This document shows positions 1 through 9,800 of a DNA stretch of 64,000 nt, piece by piece. Made by a program: the position numbers and the translations under genes. Under the pieces are notes generated by a model that saw only the letters and a list, made by a program, of their open reading frames with translations, searched no databases and was not told where the DNA came from. Within the stretch, counting starts at the first letter, position 1, and every line of letters begins with the position of its first letter. Source of the DNA: Aldehydirespirator sp965221185. Its GTDB lineage: Bacteria; Actinomycetota; Acidimicrobiia; Acidimicrobiales; Aldehydirespiratoraceae. The stretch lies in contig OZ244866.1 in the NCBI GenBank assembly GCA_965221185.1, positions 1,302,001 through 1,366,000 of the forward strand, written 5' to 3'.

Positions 1-10
1 GCCGGGTTCG

Positions 11-1492
11 GTGGTGGCGACGGTGATGGTCCTGCAGGCCTTGGAGGGGTGCTCTGACCGTGAGGCGGCCGAGCGGCTGCGGTGTGATCTGCGCTGGAAG
101 GCCGCGGCGGGTCTGGCCGTGGACGATGAGGGGTTCCACTACAGCGTGCTGGCGCTGTGGCGCCAGCGGCTGCGCGCGAGCGGGCGCCCGGAGCGGGTCT
201 TCGACGCGGTGCGCGAGCTGGCCGCGGCCTGCGGGGCGCTGTCGAAGAGCCGCCGCCGGGCGCTTGACTCCACGGTGCTGTTTGACGCGGTGGCGACCCA
301 GGACACCTACACGATGATCGCGGCTGCGATCAGGCGCTGCCGCCGACTCATCGGCGAGGCCGCTGATCTGGAGCTGATGCGCGACTACCGCGTTGGGGCC
401 AAGCCGTCGTGTGTGTGGTCTGATCGCGATGAGCGGGCCTGGCTCGTCGACGAGTTGGTCACCGACGCCCAGGCGGTTCTCAAAGCAGTGGAGGGCCTCG
501 AGCTCACAGGCGAACAAGCCGACGCGGCGGCGCTCTTGGCCGCGGTGGCCGGCCAAGACGTCGAGCCGGACCCGAAGGTGCCGGGACGCTGGCGCATCGC
601 GCGCCGCGTCGCTGAGGGCCGCATCATCTCAACAGCAGACCCCGAGGCCCGCCACGCCCGCAAGACCCGCTCTGTGCGCCGCGACGGCTACAAGGCCCAC
701 ATCGTCGCAGAGCCCGAAACCGGCATCATCACCGCCGCAGAACTCACCCCAGCAGACGCCTCAGACGCCAAAGTCGGCGCCCGGCTCCTCACCACCGACA
801 CCACCGCCACCACCGCCACCGACGACACCGCCACCGACGACACCGACGACGACACCGACACCGACGACGACACCGACACCACCGACACCGACACCGACGA
901 CACCGACACCACCGACACCGACGACGGCGCCGAGCCTGGGGGCAGGCTGGTGCTGGCGGACTCCGCGTACGCGTCGGGCGAGGCGCTCGAGGCCTTCACC
1001 GGCGCCGGATGGGACACCGCGATCAAGCCCATCGAACCCACCGCGCGCATCGCCGGGGGCTTGACCCGAGACGACTTCGACATCGACGCCGGCGCACAGA
1101 CCGTGACCTGCCCCGCAGGACACACCAGGCCCGTCACCTCGGGCGCGGCGCGCTTCGGCAAGCTGTGCGCGGCGTGCCCGCTGCGGGCGCGCTGCACCAC
1201 CTCTGAGCGGGGTCGCAGCGTCACCGTCGACGCCCACCACGCCCACCGCGAGGCCAACAGGGGCCGCTGGAGGCGCGCCGGCACCCAGGCCGCGTACCGC
1301 CGGCACCGGCCCATGGCCGAGCGAAGCATCGCCTGGCTCACCCGAGGCAAAGCCAGACGCGTCCCCTACCGCGGCGTCGCCGCCAACAACCTCTGGCTCA
1401 CCACCAGAGCCGCCGCAGTCAACCTCGCGCGTCTCACCAACCTCGGCCTCACCCACAACGGAACCGGATTCGCCCTGCCAACCCCCGCCTGA
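11..1492 (+). CDS. IS1182-like DDE transposase with an Asp/Thr-rich insert
   Basis: This is a DDE-type transposase of the IS1182 style, which would cut and insert its own element. The N-terminal part has the helix-rich DNA-binding region. The catalytic core carries RRDGYKAHI, then VLADSAYASG, then a cysteine cluster (CAACPLRARC) and a C-terminal WLTRGKARRVPYRG segment typical of the group. Between the first and second core blocks, at about residues 261-306, is a run made almost only of Asp and Thr, encoded by GAC/ACC triplet repeats. The reading frame is open from the window edge, so the true start may lie to the left. The element's right end appears to have truncated the response regulator beyond it. 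The call as a transposase is firm; the exact family is from pattern recognition only. Confidence 0.85.
   Translation: MVATVMVLQALEGCSDREAAERLRCDLRWKAAAGLAVDDEGFHYSVLALWRQRLRASGRPERVFDAVRELAAACGALSKSRRRALDSTVLFDAVATQDTYTMIAAAIRRCRRLIGEAADLELMRDYRVGAKPSCVWSDRDERAWLVDELVTDAQAVLKAVEGLELTGEQADAAALLAAVAGQDVEPDPKVPGRWRIARRVAEGRIISTADPEARHARKTRSVRRDGYKAHIVAEPETGIITAAELTPADASDAKVGARLLTTDTTATTATDDTATDDTDDDTDTDDDTDTTDTDTDDTDTTDTDDGAEPGGRLVLADSAYASGEALEAFTGAGWDTAIKPIEPTARIAGGLTRDDFDIDAGAQTVTCPAGHTRPVTSGAARFGKLCAACPLRARCTTSERGRSVTVDAHHAHREANRGRWRRAGTQAAYRRHRPMAERSIAWLTRGKARRVPYRGVAANNLWLTTRAAAVNLARLTNLGLTHNGTGFALPTPA
791..929 (+). repeat. GAC/ACC triplet microsatellite inside the transposase
   Basis: About 139 bp composed almost entirely of the codons GAC (Asp) and ACC (Thr) in irregular order, staying in frame with the transposase. 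It falls in a loop between conserved blocks of the DDE core. It looks like slippage expansion that selection tolerates because it adds only hydrophilic residues. Confidence 0.9.
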
Positions 1493-1555
1493 CACCCCCA
1501 CCGGAGCCCGACTCGCCCCGCCAACCCCCGCCTGACACCCCCACCGCAACCCGAC
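1470..1555 (+). repeat. Two tandem 43-bp units over the transposase stop codon
   Basis: Two head-to-tail 43-bp copies start at 1470 and 1513. They share the core CCAACCCCCGCCTGACACCC with only a few differences. The transposase stop codon lies in the first copy, so the second copy is a duplicated gene end. It could equally be part of the element's terminal structure. Confidence 0.75.
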
Positions 1556-1650
1556 CCTGCCCAACGCGCACACCCCGCACCAAAAGGAACCCGGCAGCCA
1601 ACACCGCGCAGCCACACGACCGCCACACCGCGGCCGGCAACCCCACTTGC

Positions 1651-1980
1651 TCAACAGTCTCCTAGGTAGGCAAGTTCCTGTCCCGTGGTGTAGCTGTTCG
1701 TAGCCACGTCGAGCAAGTCGTAGTCGAGAAAGACGATGTCGGCTTCGTCGAAGAAGATGGAGCGATCATCCATCGAAGGCGTGCCCGGCTCTCGTAGGGT
1801 TCGTTGCCTCCGGGTGAGCACCTCCAGCGCGGTGCTCAGTTCAGCTGGCGACGGTGCCTTTACCTCGGCGTCTTCTCCGAGGAGGTCTCTAATGACGCTT
1901 GCCCACTCGGAAGCTGCGTCGATGTCGTCGTCGCAGACGACGATCTTGAGTTTCTCCTGGCTCACAAACTCTCCTTCCAT
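1651..1980 (-). pseudogene. Response regulator receiver domain, C-terminally truncated
   Basis: The first 109 residues of a receiver domain. An acidic pocket (VVCDDDIDAA) lies near the N-terminus, and the predicted phosphoacceptor Asp sits in IVFLDYDLLD. The frame stops right after GQELAYLGDC, where sequence belonging to the neighbouring transposon begins, so the conserved Thr and Lys switch residues and any output domain are missing. Its start overlaps the end of the upstream histidine kinase gene by 19 bp, showing that they formed one transcription unit. It was probably the partner of that kinase and is now broken by the insertion. Whether the 109-residue product still accepts phosphate is unknown. 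Confidence 0.8.
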
Positions 1981-4232
1981 TGCAGTTTCACGGCAGTGGC
2001 AAACGGTGGGTCGGGTTCGGCGAACCGAACATCCGCGTTGGCGTCGTTGGCAATCATCCTGACGATCGTGAGGCCTAGCCCTGTCCCGCCTGCAGCGAGG
2101 GCACGACGCGATGCAGGAATCTCAAGATGCCTCGTGAAGGGTTCGAACAGGGACTCAGCCTTTGCAAAATCGACGCCGACTCCCGTGTCCTGAATGCGGA
2201 CGACGCTTCGGTTACCATGAGCGGAATAGTCCACCGCGATGCGCCCCGGTTCGCCCTTTGCGATGATGGCATTTGCGGCGTTCACGAAGAGATTCTGAAA
2301 GAGTGCAATCCAGCCGGCGTACATGCCCCGAGGGAGACGAGCCACGTCAGGAATGGCTGAGAACTCCAACGGGATGCCGCGTGTCAGATAGCGGGCTCCC
2401 TCACCGGCATCGCGCAAGACACTCACAAGCTTGTACCGCGACGTTTCGCCGTGTGGTTCCGCCTCCGAGAGGTGCCTCACCAGTGAACGGATTCCACGCG
2501 CACGGATGACCCACTGGTCGATGTCGGCGGCGATCTGTTCTAGCTCGGCCGAGGCTTGCGGAGACTCTGTTGCTATTCGGCGGAGCCTCTTGGCAATACG
2601 CTCCACCCCGGCAATCTGTTTCGATACCTCATGGTCATATACAAGCGTCACGCTCCCGGCGGACGCGAAGGCTGCAAGCTGACTAGCAAGATCCTGCTGC
2701 AGTTGCGCTTGCCGCCGCGCATCCTGGACCGCGCCACCAATGGCCACCTCTAGTTCTGAGTAGGCCTCCGGCGGTATTTCAGCTTCGTAGTGCGCCAAAA
2801 TCTCAAGTGCCGAATCGACGGCTTCGCTTGGCGACTGGACATCCCGTAATCGCGATATGTCTTCGAAGCGATGCCTTGCCTGCTCGGTTGCGTAGTGCTC
2901 AAGTGCCCGGACGACGACGTATCGCAGTTGCTCGAACGCTCGGTTCCGCACGAGGCGATCACGCGAGACCTGCAGTTGGAGGTGGTCCGAGTATTCAGCG
3001 GCACCGACAGACGGATCCGAGCGGCGCGCGGCCCTTCTTTCTCTGGACGTGTCAACGTGCACAGCGCCGAAGACCCGAGAGTTGGTCGGTAGATACGTCG
3101 CAGCCGCGCTCACACGCAGCGCGGGGGGAAGCCACCTAGTAGTGTCGAGACGATGTGAGTGAGCAATCTCCAGTCCCAGCCAGTCGGCCTCCGGGCCGGA
3201 GAATGGAATGCGAAAGCCCCCGTCATACACGTGGACTCCCCCATGTTCTTGGAGGTAGTCGCGAGCTTCCTTAACCTTGATGCCGAAGCGCTGTTTGTTT
3301 CTCAGGTCGAAGATACGGATCTCGAACTGGCAACCGTCTATGAGAGACTCGCTTCCCAAGTCAATACCCGTCTCGCCGGAGAGTCGGCTCGCCTCTTCGG
3401 TGCTGGGAGGCAGGTCGTACTCCTCTCTGGATGTCCGACTGCCCTGGAACTCGATCACAAGACGGGTCAAACTGCGTCGAGGTTCTTCGCCAACAGTCGT
3501 CACCACGCCCTGAATTCGAGCCATCCAGAGGTCAAGAACACGTCGAAGCTGAGTCTCGAAGGCCTCTTGGGCTGGTCGGTCGGCTTCCAAGCGCACGTCG
3601 AACGAATCCTCGGGCTTGGCTTGTCGGACCAATGCGTCTGAGAAGGGTGGCCGAAGAAACCAGATCTCGCGTGCGAGCTTCTCGAAGTCAGTGCGCTCCC
3701 ATGTCTGATTCAGGCCTTCAATCGAGATGGTGGTTCCCGAAGGCGACCCGCCGGGATAGCTAGCTGTGGGTGCCCCCATCTCGTAGAGCGCGGTTGCACT
3801 TGTCAGATCGCCGGCCTGAACCGCGTCCCTCCAGTCGACCGTTGCGGTGAGTTGCTCCAGAGGCTTGCTCGCCGAAGTAGTGCGCATCTCAAGTCGATTC
3901 CCAAGGAACTGGACTGCAAGACGCCCTACGCCCTTCGACCCCGTGAGGGGGCGTCGCAGGCCGCGAGAGAACTCCTCTCCGGCCTTGTGCTGCGAGCCGA
4001 CGCGCATCCAGCGGTCCCGGAATTCCCCGTAGTCCATACCGTGACCGTCGTCTAAGACGTCGATCCGGTCCTCCTCGAACTTGATGTCGACATGGCTCGC
4101 GTCGGCGTCGTAACTGTTCTTTATGAGCTCTGCCAAGGCGATGTACGGAGCTCCTACTAACCTCTCACCGAGCTCCTGGAGCAGCGCCGAGTCGACACTG
4201 AAGCGCTCGCGATACTTACTAGCCACGGTCAT
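1962..4232 (-). CDS. Histidine kinase-like protein with two GHKL ATPase domains
   Basis: A 756-residue soluble protein. The N-terminal domain is an Hsp90/MutL-type ATPase: an Asn box (ELIKNSYDADA), VLDDGHGM, and a glycine lid GSKGVGRLAV. A helical middle contains a DHp-like helix with LVYDHEV, a candidate phospho-His. The C-terminal domain is a second GHKL ATPase of histidine-kinase type with LFVNAANAI, IQDTGVGV and GGTGLGLTIV. Such twin-ATPase kinases followed by a receiver gene are known from defence islands, but I know of no fixed function. The ATG at 4232 was chosen because the residues upstream of it do not look like coding sequence. It sits 160 bp downstream of drmC on the same strand, so it is probably co-regulated with the DISARM genes or senses their target. 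Confidence 0.8.
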   Translation of the reverse strand: MTVASKYRERFSVDSALLQELGERLVGAPYIALAELIKNSYDADASHVDIKFEEDRIDVLDDGHGMDYGEFRDRWMRVGSQHKAGEEFSRGLRRPLTGSKGVGRLAVQFLGNRLEMRTTSASKPLEQLTATVDWRDAVQAGDLTSATALYEMGAPTASYPGGSPSGTTISIEGLNQTWERTDFEKLAREIWFLRPPFSDALVRQAKPEDSFDVRLEADRPAQEAFETQLRRVLDLWMARIQGVVTTVGEEPRRSLTRLVIEFQGSRTSREEYDLPPSTEEASRLSGETGIDLGSESLIDGCQFEIRIFDLRNKQRFGIKVKEARDYLQEHGGVHVYDGGFRIPFSGPEADWLGLEIAHSHRLDTTRWLPPALRVSAAATYLPTNSRVFGAVHVDTSRERRAARRSDPSVGAAEYSDHLQLQVSRDRLVRNRAFEQLRYVVVRALEHYATEQARHRFEDISRLRDVQSPSEAVDSALEILAHYEAEIPPEAYSELEVAIGGAVQDARRQAQLQQDLASQLAAFASAGSVTLVYDHEVSKQIAGVERIAKRLRRIATESPQASAELEQIAADIDQWVIRARGIRSLVRHLSEAEPHGETSRYKLVSVLRDAGEGARYLTRGIPLEFSAIPDVARLPRGMYAGWIALFQNLFVNAANAIIAKGEPGRIAVDYSAHGNRSVVRIQDTGVGVDFAKAESLFEPFTRHLEIPASRRALAAGGTGLGLTIVRMIANDANADVRFAEPDPPFATAVKLQWKESL

Positions 4233-4392
4233 CACCTCGTGCCGCTCCGCCTCTTCGCAACGGCGGTAGTTCCAGCATCGCGAGTCGACTCGGCAAACGC
4301 GCGGTCCGTGAGCCGGGGTTCCCACCCACGAGCGTTCCCGATTCCTGTGACAAGATAGCGAATCCTATCCAGACGAGACACATGCCAAGGGC

Positions 4393-5160
4393 TCAGATCA
4401 GCCTCGGCAAGGACGTCGAAGTTCCGATCTCGCGATAGATGTCTAGAACTTGCTCCACCACCTGGATACCGGGACCGCGAACCAGGACGCCGAGTTCGAG
4501 ATTGTGTCCGGCGAGGCCCGCTCGTGTGATGTTCGCGCTGCCGATGTAGGCGACCGACGCGTCGGCCGTCAGGACCTTCAGGTGTGCCCACGGTGCATCA
4601 GAACGGAATCGCGACATCCGGAGATGATCGATGGATCCGTCACGGATGATCGCTTTCTCAAGATCGTCAAGTGCGTCGTTGGCATCAGGGGAGCGAGTAG
4701 GCAGCAAGATCTCAAGTATCACCCCTCGCGCAGTTGCCGTCGCAAGGGGTTCGCAGAGAAACGATAGCCCTGGGCGGTTGATGAACGGGGTGGCGAGCCT
4801 CAGAGTTGTTGTGGCCTCAACGACGAGTTGGACCATGGTCTCGCCGGTTGTTCGGTTGAGGCCAGAGGGCAGGTCCGTTCCCGCGGGCAGGGACGCGACC
4901 AGGTCCCATGGTTCTTGCGCAGTTACGGATCTTCGTCCGAGGACCCATGCCGCTCCCTGTTGACACGCGGTGACGACTCGGTCCGGGTCGTCGCCGAGGC
5001 GGGCACACAGAACCTCTACTAGTTCGGGGGCTAAGCCGGCTTGAGCAGCTGCGCCGGGATCGGGTCGGGGCGCGAGTAGCAGGCCGGTTAGTTGGTCCGC
5101 AGCGTCGCGGGGGTCGGGTGCGGCGTCGAGGACTCCGCCGACTAGCTCGGCGTCGTCCAT
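4393..5160 (-). CDS. drmC: DISARM phospholipase D-fold protein
   Basis: 255 residues. The C-terminal half has one phospholipase D motif, HLKVLTAD followed by YIGSANIT (HxK(x4)D plus GSxN), the signature of PLD-superfamily nucleases. A helical N-terminal region precedes it, as in DrmC. In known DISARM systems drmC is the PLD gene and is not always needed for protection. The ATG at 5160 lies 1 bp beyond the drmB stop codon, so the two are translationally coupled. The position after drmA and drmB, and the single PLD motif, support the name; a non-DISARM PLD nuclease is the alternative. Confidence 0.85.
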   Translation of the reverse strand: MDDAELVGGVLDAAPDPRDAADQLTGLLLAPRPDPGAAAQAGLAPELVEVLCARLGDDPDRVVTACQQGAAWVLGRRSVTAQEPWDLVASLPAGTDLPSGLNRTTGETMVQLVVEATTTLRLATPFINRPGLSFLCEPLATATARGVILEILLPTRSPDANDALDDLEKAIIRDGSIDHLRMSRFRSDAPWAHLKVLTADASVAYIGSANITRAGLAGHNLELGVLVRGPGIQVVEQVLDIYREIGTSTSLPRLI

Positions 5161-5161
5161 A

Positions 5162-6865
5162 TCAGGTGTGCTCCTTGAGGAATCCCTGTGGCCCGAAGAT
5201 TTCTGAGCGGTCAAGAAAGCGGTTGAACCAGCGGCAGGACGGTTCGCCGAGGTGGAGGCAAGCCATGCATGCGCCGCCGCCGCTTCTGCACCCCGGATCG
5301 AGTGCGCATCGCGACTCGCCCTCGACTAGGTCTTGGAGGAACCGATGCAGGTTTGTCTCGAAGACTGCTTGAAGGCCGCCGAGCACGAAGTTGCCGCGCG
5401 ATGCTGCGTAGATGACGAAGGCGAGATGGTGGGGGAGGAGGTACTCAGCTAGTCCATCTCGTTCGATTCCGGCGAATGATGCCAAGCGGCGGACGGTTCG
5501 GTGTGCATAGGAGTGGACGAGCGTTAGCAGATCACCGCCGAGCGCTTGGGGGTCCTCCTGGGCGGGATGGGGGATTCCGATGCGCTCGAGCAGCGCCAGT
5601 CGCGCGCCCTGCTGGTCGTCTACCTCTGGCAGTCGGTGCCCTGCTTGCTTGAGGTGTTGGTAGACGTGCAGGGGGTCAAGACGGAAGAGCAGTGCCTCTG
5701 TGCGCGTCAGCGATCCGTAGGCGCGGAGTCCGCCGCGCTCACGGAACGGGACAAGCCGCGCCGCGCCCGGCGCTAGATCACCACGGGTGTAGGCGAAGGC
5801 GAGGGTCGCGACGGGGAAGTTGTCGAGCAACTCCACGTCCGCAAGGTGTGCACGGCGCATTGCGTCGTGGTAGGCCCCCTCATACAGGGTGCGCAGCGGC
5901 GGTGTCGTCCCGTCCACCATGTCGCTGACGCGTGTGCGGCCGCCACGCACTGCTGAGGCGAGACTCAAGGCCTCCTCGTGCGCCTTCTCGCGAACGGAGT
6001 CGGGGAGTCCCATGTCGGCGGTGCCGTCTCCGGCTTCTGCCTCGCCCTTGTCGACCGCGGTTTGAGCGAGGTCGCGTGCGGCTGGGTCGGACAGGCCTGA
6101 CCGTCGAAGGGTGTCCATGAGGCCCGCGAACGTCTGTCTTCCTGACGCCGGGTCGTCGGCATCCATCCCGTTGAGTATCCACTCAAGGGCTCGCGCTCCT
6201 CCTCCAGCGGCGCGCAGATGGGCGGCATCGGAAGGATCGGGCGGGTTGACGAGCACTGCGAAGCGGGGAGAGAAGACAACCGCTGCCCGATGCACCGTCA
6301 GGTTCTTCCCGCCGTTGCCGCAGGAGCATGGCTGGAACGGGAATCCTCCCGATGTCAAGCTTGTCCGGCATTGAGGGCAGAAGAAGCGAAGCTCTCGTGC
6401 AGTCGCTGTGCCGGGCAGCCGGACGGCGACAGCGTTGTGCGTGCGGCAGCGCGGCAGCATCGGAGCCCCCGATGCGCCGCAGTCGTGATAGGTGACGAAC
6501 TGCATCTGGGCTCGAGAGCGTCCATCGCAGGAGCATCGCTCTTCGCGCTTGGAGGCGATGCTTCCACACTTCTTGCAGCGCCACTGCTGGGGGAACGGCT
6601 CCACGAGGACACCGCGGTCCATGTTGAGGCTGACGACCTCCACGGTCGCACGGGCATGCAGATTGCGTCCTAGCTCATCGTCCTGCCCCGTCGCTATCCA
6701 CGGCGCGATGGCGTGCAGTAGAGCGGCGCGCACCGCATCTTGGTCGAGTGGAATAGGCACCGGGTCGAGCCAGCGCATGACCCTCCAGATGCGGCCTTCG
6801 AGATCAGCGGTCTGACCGGGAAGCATGCCGAAGAGGACCTGCGAGGCTCCGCGCTCGACTCTCAC
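5162..6865 (-). CDS. drmB: DISARM DUF1998 protein
   Basis: About 567 residues. The N-terminal half is rich in zinc-binding cysteine pairs (CKKCGS, CSCDG, CPQC, CSCGNGG). The C-terminal quarter is DUF1998-like: HSYAHRTVRRLASFAG, then GGACMACLHLGEPSCRWFN. DUF1998 proteins work with DrmA-type helicases; in DISARM the DrmA-DrmB complex is the core that binds foreign DNA ends. A GTG at 6865 fits best: it overlaps the drmA stop codon (TAGTG) and has an AAGGGG ribosome site upstream. The frame is open further upstream to 6958, so an earlier start cannot be excluded. Confidence 0.88.
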   Translation of the reverse strand: MRVERGASQVLFGMLPGQTADLEGRIWRVMRWLDPVPIPLDQDAVRAALLHAIAPWIATGQDDELGRNLHARATVEVVSLNMDRGVLVEPFPQQWRCKKCGSIASKREERCSCDGRSRAQMQFVTYHDCGASGAPMLPRCRTHNAVAVRLPGTATARELRFFCPQCRTSLTSGGFPFQPCSCGNGGKNLTVHRAAVVFSPRFAVLVNPPDPSDAAHLRAAGGGARALEWILNGMDADDPASGRQTFAGLMDTLRRSGLSDPAARDLAQTAVDKGEAEAGDGTADMGLPDSVREKAHEEALSLASAVRGGRTRVSDMVDGTTPPLRTLYEGAYHDAMRRAHLADVELLDNFPVATLAFAYTRGDLAPGAARLVPFRERGGLRAYGSLTRTEALLFRLDPLHVYQHLKQAGHRLPEVDDQQGARLALLERIGIPHPAQEDPQALGGDLLTLVHSYAHRTVRRLASFAGIERDGLAEYLLPHHLAFVIYAASRGNFVLGGLQAVFETNLHRFLQDLVEGESRCALDPGCRSGGGACMACLHLGEPSCRWFNRFLDRSEIFGPQGFLKEHT

Positions 6866-9800
6866 TACCTGCTTCCCCTTGTGATCACCGGTGCTTGCTC
6901 TTCGACGTCTCGCAGCGAGCGCATCGGCGTGCCGGTTGAGAACAACTCGCTGACCCAAGTTGCGGTGCTGGCCGGGTCGTTGAGCGCCCGGTAGAACTCT
7001 CGCAGATACGCGGTGATGTCGTTGCGCAGATTCTCGTCGAGCGGTCCGTCGAAGCCGAGCATATCGATCAAGGCCTCAAGCTCTCTGGATTCGTGCACTG
7101 GCAGCTTCGCGAAGGCGCGCTTGACCGTCGCGGGCGTCGTCAGTTGGGTCAGTTCAGCTGCGAGTGCGGCTGGTTCGTGGATGCCGTATAAGCGGGCCTG
7201 AACTAGACCCGCGAAGGTCAACTCGAGGACGCGGCGGCTCTTTGCGGTGATGGGCACGGGGTCGATGAGGCGATCGGCGTGGGCGACGAAGGACGGGAAG
7301 GTTCGGTACACGGCCGCATCGCGCTCTCGCCCGATCTTGTGCAGCACGATGACAAGGCCCGGGTGGGATCGCCCGACCCGCGAGGTCGTCTGGATGAACT
7401 CCGCGGTCGCGAGGGGCAGACCGAGCATGACGAGCACGTTGAGGCGGGTCACGTCGACGCCGTGCGACAGCATCGAGGAGGCCGCGACGAGATGGATGCG
7501 CTCGTAGAAGTCCTGCTCGGGGTCGACTAGGCGAGCCAGGGTCGTGCGTACCTCGTCCAGCGGGGTGCGGCCAGTGAGGGTCGCGGCGTTGACCGGCTGG
7601 TCCAGCTGGATCTGTGAGTCGAAGGACCTTGCGACGGCTTCGACGTCCTTGAGGTTGGAGCCGTAGACGACATCGACGCCGTAGTTGAGCACCAGTTCGG
7701 GGAGGGCTGCGACGTCGATGCCAATGTCGTCTGCCACTGTCGCGGGGTCTTCGACAGCTCGCCGGATCACGCGTTGGAGCGACTCGGTCAACTGGTCGGT
7801 GGCGTATTCCAGAGTCACACCACGTGGCGCTAGTCCCGCGAACCGGCGGGCCAGAGCCTCCGTGTCTTGTGACCAGAAGGACCTGCCCGCCTGCGGTCCG
7901 GGACGGGGGAATGTTCGGCCCTCGCGTTGGTAGAGGGCGGCGACCTGCTCGTCGTGTCCTGCCAGTGTCGCCGACGACGCGATGATCTTTGGCGCCGAGC
8001 CGTAGTGGTACTGCAAAGTGTCGAGGAGTGCTTCGTAGTGGGAGTCGACGGCGCCGAGGCTGTCACGCAAGAGGTGGAGTTCGTCTTGCATGCGGATCGT
8101 GGGCGCGTACAGGTGGGAGTCCTGGTTAAGGGGCGCCGACTCCGCTCGGCAGCCGGGGAAGAGGCAGCCTCCGGGCGACGCGTGGCGGGGGGCGTAGGTG
8201 AAGCCGTGCCTTCGGACCGAGCAGCGACCAGAGGGCGTGCCGTAGAGGCCGCGCATCGCTGCCTGCATTGAGACGCTTGCAGCCTTGTCGATGGTCCCGA
8301 GGACGACGGTCGGCAGTGAGCGATAGATCTCATCGTCGACGATGCGGAACGGGAGCTGAACCCCTTCCTGCGGGCAGTTCTGATCAGTGCAGACGTGATC
8401 TAGAGCCCAGCGCTCCTGGTCAAAACGCATCTGGAGATCATCGTTGCCGCAGAAGGGGCAGCGCAGCAGCACTTTGTAGCGCTCCGGCATGTGGGGATCG
8501 CTGGGGTCGGGGTCGCCTGGGCGTTGGTCCGTCCCTCGCCTGATCTTGTTGGGCGTACCGGCGGACCCCACGAGGAATCCCAGGGAGAACTCGCGTCCAG
8601 GGATCTCCTCATCGCGGCGTGTGAGCTCCGCGGCGGCGAGGACATCGGCGAAGCGCTGGGTCTGTTGCAGCGAGAGCATGCGGAGCGGGAACCGCCCCCA
8701 GGACGTGACGCCCTCTCGCTTGCCCCGCAGCCGATCGAAGAAGGCGGCTGTGAGGACGTACAGCAGATAGGTCTCGGTCTTTCCGCCTCCGGTTGCGAAC
8801 CACAAGGTGTCGACGATGCCGCGATCTCCGTCAGAGGTGTCATCGAGCAGGGATGCGACGTTGGCGAGCAGGAAGCCGAGTTGGAACGGCCGCCATTGAG
8901 CGTGCGACATGAGGGGTGACCGAGCGAAGGCTCTGTTGGCCAGCTTGAAACTGCGGCGAAGGCTCTCGTTGGCCTCTAGAAGGTTCAATCCGCGTTGAAG
9001 CCGCGCAAGTTCCTCGTAGAACTTCGCTGCCTCGGCGCAAGCCTCGCTCCGCATGCCGTCGTCCCAGTCCTCCTCGTCGCCGCGGCGAGTGAGGACTACC
9101 GGTGCCCAGTGATCAGCCCCCCACCTCTCGCAAGCGGTGACAAGGTCGCGAAGAGTGGGGATGGGGTCTGCCGCGAGGTTGGTGAAGGTGATGTCGGGAG
9201 GAGGACCGAGGTCGTCGTCCCAGTATGTGGGCCTGGGTTGGTCGCATACGGCGACATCAGTGGTGCAGAAGGTCGTCTCGTTGACCTGCTCGACGCTGCC
9301 GTTCACTCCGTAGGCGCTGACCCTGCGGTCGTAGCGGAACGAGTCCGGAAGGTTGTCAAGCGTGAAGGGCAGCGTCTCGCCGGCGTCGACGACGAGGCTT
9401 GCCTCGTAGACGTTCGTGTCCCATCGCGGTAGCTCCTCCGGGGAGAGGTTCACCAGCGTGACGACGAGTTCGTGGCCGTCCTTGCCGGTCTCAAGTTCGG
9501 CGTGGAATTCACAGATAATGCCGTCGGCGCCGACAGCTCCTAGCGCGTCAGCGAAGTCGTCGCGACCTGCGGACTCGATGGCGCCTGTGGAGCGGGGCGT
9601 TGGGAGATCGGCCGCCACCTCGATGGGGCCGCGCTTGCGCCGCTTCGGCGAGTCTGCTTCGCCGTTGCTGTCGATCTCATGCCAAACGACGAAGCGGGCA
9701 GTGCATCGCACTGTGCGGCCGTCGAACTCGCTCAGACGCAGGCGCAATCCAGTCTCGCATGGCTCAAGGCGTTCGCTGCGTTCCCCGAGGCGGCTCTGTT

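Noticed and set aside
791..929. GAC/ACC repeat as a regulatory or CRISPR-like element
   Set aside because: It is a simple triplet run in frame inside a transposase with no repeat-spacer structure.
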